From assembly GCA_001316125.1 (NCBI GenBank), contig BBCS01000001.1:372001-436000 (forward strand): a DNA stretch of 64,000 nt, read 5' to 3'. Positions 58,737 through 64,000 of this stretch are shown piece by piece. The translations under genes were made by a program, and so were the position numbers. Position 1 is the stretch's first letter. The number at the start of each line of letters is the position of its first letter. The notes beneath the pieces were generated by a model that made no database searches, had not been told where the DNA came from, and saw nothing but the letters and a program-made list of their open reading frames with translations. This stretch comes from Vulcanisaeta distributa JCM 11213 (lineage in GTDB: Archaea > Thermoproteota > Thermoprotei > Thermoproteales > Thermocladiaceae).

Positions 58737-59212
58737 TTATTTCATTATCTCCGTTGGTATCCTCATAATAACCCTAGCCATTGGTGAAACTATGTTTGCG
58801 GCCAACCTCATCAGCGTAACCATACTACCCTTAACCTCAAGCTTTCTAAACACGTTAATCATGGTCGTTACCGGGTCATCTAACCCACTAAGGACTTTAA
58901 GCCACACATCATAGTCTGCAATAACCACGTAATCGTACGAACCAATGTCTGGATTTATAATGAAGGATGCCTCATTACATGAATTATTGAATTTAAGGAA
59001 TATACCTACCGTATCAACCTATTAACACCGTAAGTTCTCTGCAGGTAATTAATTACATTGGGACTTAGATTCCTACTGACTAATAATACATCTATTTTCC
59101 AGCCATTTATCGCATTAAGGAAGTCCCTATCGCCATTAAGGCTCAGACATAAGACATCAACCCACTCCCTACTTGGGAATATGTATGTCACACAATAATT
59201 TTTAACGAACAC
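58737..59212 (-). CDS. Orphan protein, frameshifted
   Basis: Not recognised. From 59212: MFVKNYCVTYIFPSREWVDV, LCLSLNGDRDFLNAINGWKI and DVLLVSRNLSPNVINYLQRT. A slip near 59010 joins GIFLKFNNSCNEASFIINPD, then DYVVIADYDVWLKVLSGLDD and GSMVTLMRLAANIVSPMARV. About 158 residues. The alternating hydrophobic strands (IDVLLVS, DYVVIADYDVW) suggest an alpha/beta fold with a phospholipase-D-like or Rossmann-like look, but no catalytic motif is visible. It may pair with the short frame at 59256. Confidence 0.45.
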
Positions 59213-59647
59213 TCTATAAACATTTCCCCTTAGTTTAATAATAATAGGTAACTACTTAAACACCTATTAAATTCCGATTTACACCTATGACAATCATCGG
59301 TGTACCACGCTTTAGGCACTGCATCATGGCCTCCTGATATATTTTCCTTGAGTACTCAACTCTTTGACTAATCACGAGATAACTAATTAGAGAACTATCC
59401 TAAAAATTTACGAAAACTCTTTAAGCAATAATCATTATCTAGTGGATACCCTTTCTATTAATTAGATATTATACATATAATATTAATTTTTCTCATATTT
59501 ACGATATTCTATTGTATATACAGGTGTAGAAAGAGGTTTATAATTCGTTATTTCATCTTTACTTTCAATTACTTATTAATTAGAAATAGAAATATAAACG
59601 TTCAATAAGGTATTTTAATAGGCATAGTAATGATTCAATAGATACCA
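59213..59647. other. A/T-rich intergenic region with a short minus-strand ORF
   Basis: About 435 bases. On the minus strand 59375-59256 a GTG-started frame reads MISQRVEYSRKIYQEAMMQC and LKRGTPMIVIGVNRNLIGV (39 residues). It has protein-like composition and could be the first part, or a remnant, of the gene that follows at 59212. The remainder is very A/T rich, with TTTATAATTCG near 59540 and TATTTTAATAGG near 59610 as possible promoters for the radical SAM gene. Confidence 0.35.
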
Positions 59648-60580
59648 ATGCTTAAGTATGTTTTTGGTCCTGTGCCTTCACGTAGATTGGGCAAGTCGCT
59701 GGGCGTTAATGTTGTTCCGCTTAAGTATTGTAATTTTAATTGTATATACTGCCAACTGGGCAGGACTAAACACGTAATAAATGACCTGAGAATGTTTTAC
59801 CTACCCGAGGATATTATCAGGGAGTTGGAGATAGCTGTGAGAACTAGGGATTATGACTACTTAACATTTATTGGCGATGGAGAACCAACGCTTTACGCAG
59901 GCCTGGGTAAGTTAATTCAGTGGGCCAGGGATTATCAGGATAAACCCTTGGCGATATTGACCAATGGAGCTAAGTTAATTGATGAGAAGGTCAGGGCATG
60001 GCTAAGTGAATTGGATGTGGTTAAGGTAAGTACTGATGCAGGAAGTGAGAGAACGTTTAGGCTCATTAATAGGCCTCATAGGGAGATAACATTTGATAGG
60101 TTCATAGAGGGTATTGAGAGATTTCGTGAGGTGTTTAGTGGGCAAATATGGACTGAGGTAATGCTTGTTCAGGGAGTAAATGATAATGAGGATGAGATAG
60201 AACGTATTGGCAATGCCCTAAGGAGGTACAGGCCAGATAGGGTATATATGATGGTACCAACTAGACCGCCTGCCGAGCCTGGGTTAGGCCACCAACATCT
60301 GATGTATTAATGAACCTAGCCAGGGTACTTTCAAAATACATTAATAGTGATAGGATTTTCATAATAGACTATATTGAGAGAGGGGGAGTTTCATATAGAT
60401 AGGAATGACCCAGTGAGTAGTTTGTTAGGTATACTTAAAATACAACCGATGACTATTGATCAGGTAATGGACGTTATAAGGAGGAATAATCTAGATATGG
60501 AGATCCTCGATAAGATAAGGAGTTTAACGAAGGAGGTTACTTTTAATGGTATTAAGTACTTAGTTTACTCTGGCGGGTGA
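59648..60580 (+). CDS. Radical SAM protein (COG0731-like), frameshifted
   Basis: Radical SAM enzyme related to the TYW1 region of wybutosine synthases. [20 protein letters not shown] is the family opening, with the cluster motif [31 protein letters not shown] and [19 protein letters not shown] follow. After a slip near 60285 come [20 protein letters not shown], and a G5 run (60367-60371, four expected) before [20 protein letters not shown], then a small winged-helix-like end [17 protein letters not shown]. About 310 residues. The exact reaction is unknown. Confidence 0.82.
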
Positions 60581-60654
60581 TTTTTCGTTAAATATATTAA
60601 ATATATAATTATTTTATAGGGATTATTTAATTAGCCTAAGGAAAAATAATAGCT

Positions 60655-61873
60655 ATGCCAGAACTACTCAATTTTGATATTGTGATTATTGGTGGTGGTA
60701 TTGCCGGCGTATCTGTAGCTCGTGAATTATCGCAGTATAACGTCAGTGTTGTGGTTATTGAGAGGCATAGTGACGTTGGTCTAGAGAGCACATCAACAAA
60801 CCATAACCTGGTCTGCCAGGGCGGTGATGCATTGACATTTAGACCGGGTACGCTTCATGCCGAGCTGAACGTTAAAAGTATACCACTTTGGCCGAAACTT
60901 GCTGATGAGCTTGGCTTTCCATTGAAGAGGGTTGGCGGTCTTTGGTTGATTAGGGATAAGGCCGACTTCAGGAGGTACTTAAGGCTTTACTCGAGGGCCT
61001 TCAAATCATCGCTTGAGCCCAATGCGCCTTATTACATACCTGAGGGTAGTTTTCAACCTCTGGAGTTTGTGGATAGGAGGCGGTTATTGGATATGGAACC
61101 ATACGTTACACCAAACGCTCTAGGGGGCTTTGCATGACCCAAACCTATGCATAACTGACCCCCCCGTCAAGGTTGCCAAGCCCTTGCGGAGAATGCAAGG
61201 GCTAATGGTGTTGAGTTCCTGTTTAATCAGGAGGTTATTAGGATTGAGAGGCAGAGAATAACATACAGTATTTATACTAAGCAGGCTTAGTCATTAGGTC
61301 AACCTTTGTGGTTAATGCGGCTGGTATTGAGGTTGATAGAATTGCCGAGATGGTTGGTGCGAGGAACTTCTCCATTGTGCCGTTAAAAGGTACGTTGACG
61401 GACTTTGACGAGGAGGTTGGCAGGTTAATAAGTCATGAGGTTCATGTACTGCCCAGGATGGAGGACATGCCTCATGTAAAGGCCGTATTGCCTAATATTT
61501 ATGGTTTCGCTAGATCAGGCATTTACTTGGAACTTACATTTAGGAGTGATAGGGTTGTTCGTGAAGAGGCTGTTAACCATAATATCAAGGTTGCCAAGGA
61601 GTTATTCCCAGAAATACCCTTTGAGAGACATGTTGTTAAGTCGTTCATAGGCTTCATGGCATATACAAATGCGGACACTGGCTGGCATGACTTCGTGGTA
61701 GACATACCAGATTATGTACCCAATTGGATTAATATAGTGCTTGGACCTGCCGGTGTATCCGCCTCGCCAATGCTCGGTAAGAAGGTTATTGAGTTATTAA
61801 TGCAATCAGGCTTAAGCTTGAGCCTAAGAAGGATTTTGACCCAAGGGCTAGGAGGGGGGGTGTACAGTCATGA
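60655..61873 (+). CDS. FAD-dependent oxidoreductase (DAO/GlpA type), frameshifted
   Basis: Flavoprotein dehydrogenase or oxidase of the glycerol-3-phosphate/2-hydroxyglutarate group. IVIIGGGIAGVSVARELSQY binds FAD. ERHSDVGLESTSTNHNLVCQ and RVGGLWLIRDKADFRRYLRL follow. Slips lie near 61135, at a C6 run near 61160 and near 61290, before VVNAAGIEVDRIAEMVGARN. FARSGIYLELTFRSDRVVRE and WINIVLGPAGVSASPMLGKK complete it, and a last slip near 61825 leads to DFDPRARRGVQS. The TGA (61871-61873) overlaps the ATG of the GlcG gene, so the two are coupled. Substrate unknown. Confidence 0.83.
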
Positions 61874-62711
61874 GTGCGCCAAGGATTATAACCCTCGACA
61901 TTGCCAGGAAGATGATAGATGCAATGATTAGGTATGCCCAGGACAATAGGGTATTGCCAGGTAGTTTTGCCGTGGTTGATGAGGGTGGTCATGTAATTGC
62001 GGCTGAACGTAGGGATAATGGTCTACCCGCGACATTTGACATAGCGATTGACAAGGCCTGGACCGCAGCAACAATGAAGACCTCAGCCAGAGTTCTCGAG
62101 GTTATTACGAAGGGTCAGGGTTGGAGACTCAATGTTAAGTATGGCGGTAGACTCACGATAATACCTGGCTCAGTACCGTGGTCTCGGGCAATAGGGTTAT
62201 TGGTGGTATAGGGCATAGTGGCGGCTCCGCTGAGGAGGATGAGGCGATAGCGCAGGCGGGATTAAGCGCGTTTTATAGGGAGGATCATATAGACTTCGCT
62301 GGCGAGGATACACTTAAGTCATTAAGGAGTGTGGCAGATACTGTGATTAATTATGTAATCGAGAAGAGGTTACGTCCAGTGGTCATAACAATAGTTGATG
62401 AGTGGGGGGGATGGCCGGCATTGATCTATCGAATGGACGGAACTCCCTACGGCTATATTGAGATTTCACGTGATAGGGCTTGGACTGCAGCAGCTTTTAA
62501 GATTCCATCGGATTCCGTGGCTAATGAGGTGAATATTGAGTACGGTGTTGGTTGGAATGAGAGGCTGACGGTAACGGCCGGCGGAGTACCCTTTAGGTTA
62601 AAGGGGGGGTCTGTATTCGCCATTGGTATTGCCGGTAATAAGCCCCCCCAGTATGATAAGGAAATAGCAATTTCAGCATTGAGAAATTTCGGTGCAGAGC
62701 TCATTGCCTAA
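61870..62711 (+). CDS. Tandem GlcG/DUF336 (HbpS-like) protein, frameshifted
   Basis: Two copies of the GlcG fold in one protein of about 280 residues. Copy 1: ITLDIARKMIDAMIRYAQDN, GSFAVVDEGGHVIAAERRDN, AIDKAWTAATMKTSA. After a slip near 62182, VVSGNRVIGGIGHSGGSAEE finishes it. Copy 2: VADTVINYVIEKRLRPVVIT, IVDEWGGWPALIYRMDG, SRDRAWTAAAFKIPSDSVAN, with VFAIGIAGNKPPQYDKEIAI at the end. GlcG proteins bind haem or small acids and accompany glycolate-type oxidases, which fits its overlap with the FAD oxidoreductase. DEWGG, LKGG and NKPP carry G/C7 doublets. Confidence 0.8.
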
Positions 62712-62758
62712 GCCCAGCCCCTAATCCACATCATCCATCAGTTGGGCAAGTCATCAGC
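62712..62758 (-). ncRNA. Possible C/D-box sRNA
   Basis: On the minus strand: box C CTGATGA (62751-62757), nine-base guide, D' CTGA (62738-62741), three-base spacer, C'-like ATGATG (62729-62734), guide, and a D-like CTGG (62714-62717). TTAAAAAT about 30 bases upstream could be its promoter. Box D is not canonical and a C run adjoins it. The surrounding 128-base gap holds no coding frame. Confidence 0.3.
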
Positions 62759-62840
62759 ATCAAAGTAAAATCTAATGCATTGCATTTTTAACTTTACTTG
62801 ATAATTGTCATGCTTAAAAATAGGATTTCTAACCAACCAT

Positions 62841-63598
62841 GTGAGCACAAGAATAAGTCACATAACGTACTACGTAGACCTGCGATCAGCCTACGTACAA
62901 TTCCTAGGATGTAACTTCACCTGCCATGGTGCATAAGAAGGCTAACCCCCCCATGGGACCATCACTTGGAAAACAAGGAGCTAATCAGATTGAGGTTTCA
63001 GGGATTGCTAAGTATTGATGAATTTCTGGGTATAATTGATTATGCATGATGAATTACGGCCTGGAGGAGGCTGTTCTTGGAGGTGAGGAGCCGACGATTG
63101 ATCCCGCATTACCAATGATAGTAAGGGAGTTAAGAAACAGAAAATTAAAGATAAGGCTACTAACGAATGCCTACGAAATAAGTAATGAACTACTAAACGA
63201 ACTAAGACAATGCGCTGACTGTGAGGTTGTAATTGGAATTAAAACGCTTGATCCAGATAAGCACATTAAGTACACGGGAAAGCCCATCGAACCAGTCCTG
63301 AGGAACATAAGGAAATTAGTAGAAGGCAATATCAGGGTTATCTTTGAGACCGTGCTAATACCAAGCCTAAATGACGCTAAAGACATTGAAGAAATTGCAA
63401 AATATCTGGCAAGTATCGTAAAAGACCCAGTCTAATAATTGACTCATTAATCCCAATACCTGGAACACCATGGAGAAGACCAACGAGAGAGGAGTTAAGT
63501 GACGCATGAACAGCGCGAGTAAGTACGTCAAGGCAATGAGCCATGAAAGATTAGGAAGATCCAGCGAGGTAATTATATTATATCCAAGACCACGCTAA
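62841..63598 (+). CDS. Radical SAM protein (activating-enzyme-like), frameshifted
   Basis: From GTG 62841: STRISHITYYVDLRSAYVQF. The cluster motif is CNFTCPWCIRRL, with a slip between the second and third Cys as written. A C7 run (62946-62952) stands where LTPWDHHLENKELIRLRFQG needs four C. A further slip near 63045 leads to GGEEPTIDPALPMIVRELRN, LKIRLLTNAYEISNELLNEL and CEVVIGIKTLDPDKHIKYTG, then IRVIFETVLIPSLNDAKDIE. Slips near 63432 and 63510 give LIPIPGTPWRRPTREELSDA and a tail ending ILYPRPR at 63598. About 255 residues, like pyruvate formate-lyase activating enzymes. Target unknown. Confidence 0.72.
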
Positions 63599-63634
63599 TG
63601 GTGCTTCACAAGCAATTAGAGAGCACTGATTGAT

Positions 63635-64000
63635 CTAGAGATTAGGCGAGTTAATCTCCCTGGCCGACTCAATTAGCCATATACCGAGCCTATTAGCCTC
63701 CTCCACCGCGCCAGGTAACGCCCTCATGCAATAAAGCACCTTCACGACAGCGCCAGGAAACTTGTCTGGGAATTGCTTCATAGCCTCATTAACCCTATCA
63801 TTAACCTCCCTAACCGTGTCCGGTCCAGCCCTAACCTTAGCTTCGCCAACAACTGTAACCCTACCATTGGTGCCGTAAATATCAAATTCATACCTAGTGT
63901 CCAGGTACGTTAGCCCAGTCCTAACCACTATACCTCTCTGGCCAGGTAATACTGCACCACATAATTCGCCTCCTCCTCAGGCGACATTATCACACGCTCC
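63635..64000 (-). CDS. PD-(D/E)XK-type protein, C-terminal part, cut by window edge
   Basis: Paralogue of the C-terminal domain at 12400-12762. The nuclease core reads YEFDIYGTNGRVTVVGEAKV RAG, with Asp, Glu and Lys in the D...ExK order, here complete. Next come REVNDRVNEAMKQFPDKFPG and PGAVEEANRLGIWLIESARE. Upstream, RVIMSPEEEANYVVQYYLA, separated by a slip near 63938, reaches the window edge; a coiled-coil N-terminus would lie outside. This family is common in crenarchaeal genomes and may be a defence or repair nuclease (inference). Confidence 0.65.

Noticed and set aside
1..64000. Pseudogenisation of about half the genes
   Set aside because: Breaks hit essential genes such as L2 as often as dispensable ones, are single-base, and leave domain content complete, so sequence error explains them better.
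1..64000. Phase-variable contingency loci based on poly-G tracts
   Set aside because: The tracts also occur in CRISPR spacers, a tRNA stem and housekeeping genes, and match four-base runs in conserved motifs, which is not the pattern of contingency genes.

Overview
The window looks like a chromosomal stretch of a hyperthermophilic or thermoacidophilic crenarchaeon, most likely Thermoproteales of the Vulcanisaeta/Caldivirga kind (inference). Supporting this are an archaeal ribosomal protein L2, a type I-A CRISPR-Cas locus with crenarchaeal repeats, isoprenoid-lipid genes (geranylgeranyl reductase, GGPP synthase, type 2 IPP isomerase), a tRNA that looks intron-containing, a tRNA-splicing endonuclease, C/D-box sRNA candidates, A/T-rich TATA boxes close to start codons, and heavy use of AGG for arginine. 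No rRNA, insertion sequence, integrase or prophage was recognised.

Bases 1-11535 are a nearly complete type I-A CRISPR-Cas locus. On the minus strand lies the interference operon csa5-cas7-cas5-cas3'-cas3''-cas8a2, with cas8a2 cut by the left edge. Divergent from it is the regulator csa3. A leader and an array of 33 repeats plus one decayed terminal repeat follow (6545-8888, read left to right). Convergent to the array is the adaptation operon csa1-cas1-cas2-cas4. Immediately beyond are three nuclease-like genes of unknown role (11841-14185): a coiled-coil PD-(D/E)XK protein, a GIY-YIG protein and a second PD-(D/E)XK-like protein.

Bases 14577-18251 hold a tight plus-strand cluster: PEP-hydrolase-like TIM barrel, Tm-1-like/UPF0261, a DUF1097 membrane protein and a ComB-like phosphatase. 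Bases 18252-21776 are orphan genes, including a coiled-coil envelope protein. Bases 21777-27260 carry a secreted glutamic peptidase, peroxiredoxin, RNA 3'-phosphate cyclase, an MFS transporter and a Nudix hydrolase. From 27593 to 42862 come two tRNAs, MFS transporters, a HAD phosphatase, archaeal lipid genes, a quinone-type cluster (two UbiD decarboxylases, a HIBADH-like dehydrogenase, a UbiA prenyltransferase) and a C/D-box sRNA.

Bases 42899-50330 contain a HEPN-like gene, a secreted PNGase A-like protein, a rhomboid protease, a radical SAM protein, a tRNA endonuclease subunit, L2 and IPP isomerase. Bases 50487-64000 contain a drug-type MFS transporter, a sugar-nucleotide epimerase, an RNase Z-like protein, a sugar-type ABC importer whose two permeases read as one polypeptide, a winged-helix regulator with a Gly/Trp-rich tail, two radical SAM genes, a FAD oxidoreductase coupled to a tandem GlcG protein, and a second coiled-coil-family nuclease.

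Sequence quality governs the whole reading. Many genes are broken by 1-2 base indels, and G or C runs of exactly seven bases are hugely over-represented. In conserved genes and in the tRNA-Arg acceptor stem these runs stand where four bases are expected. I therefore joined frames into single genes wherever family knowledge supports it, and I treat glycine or proline doublets encoded by such runs as doubtful.
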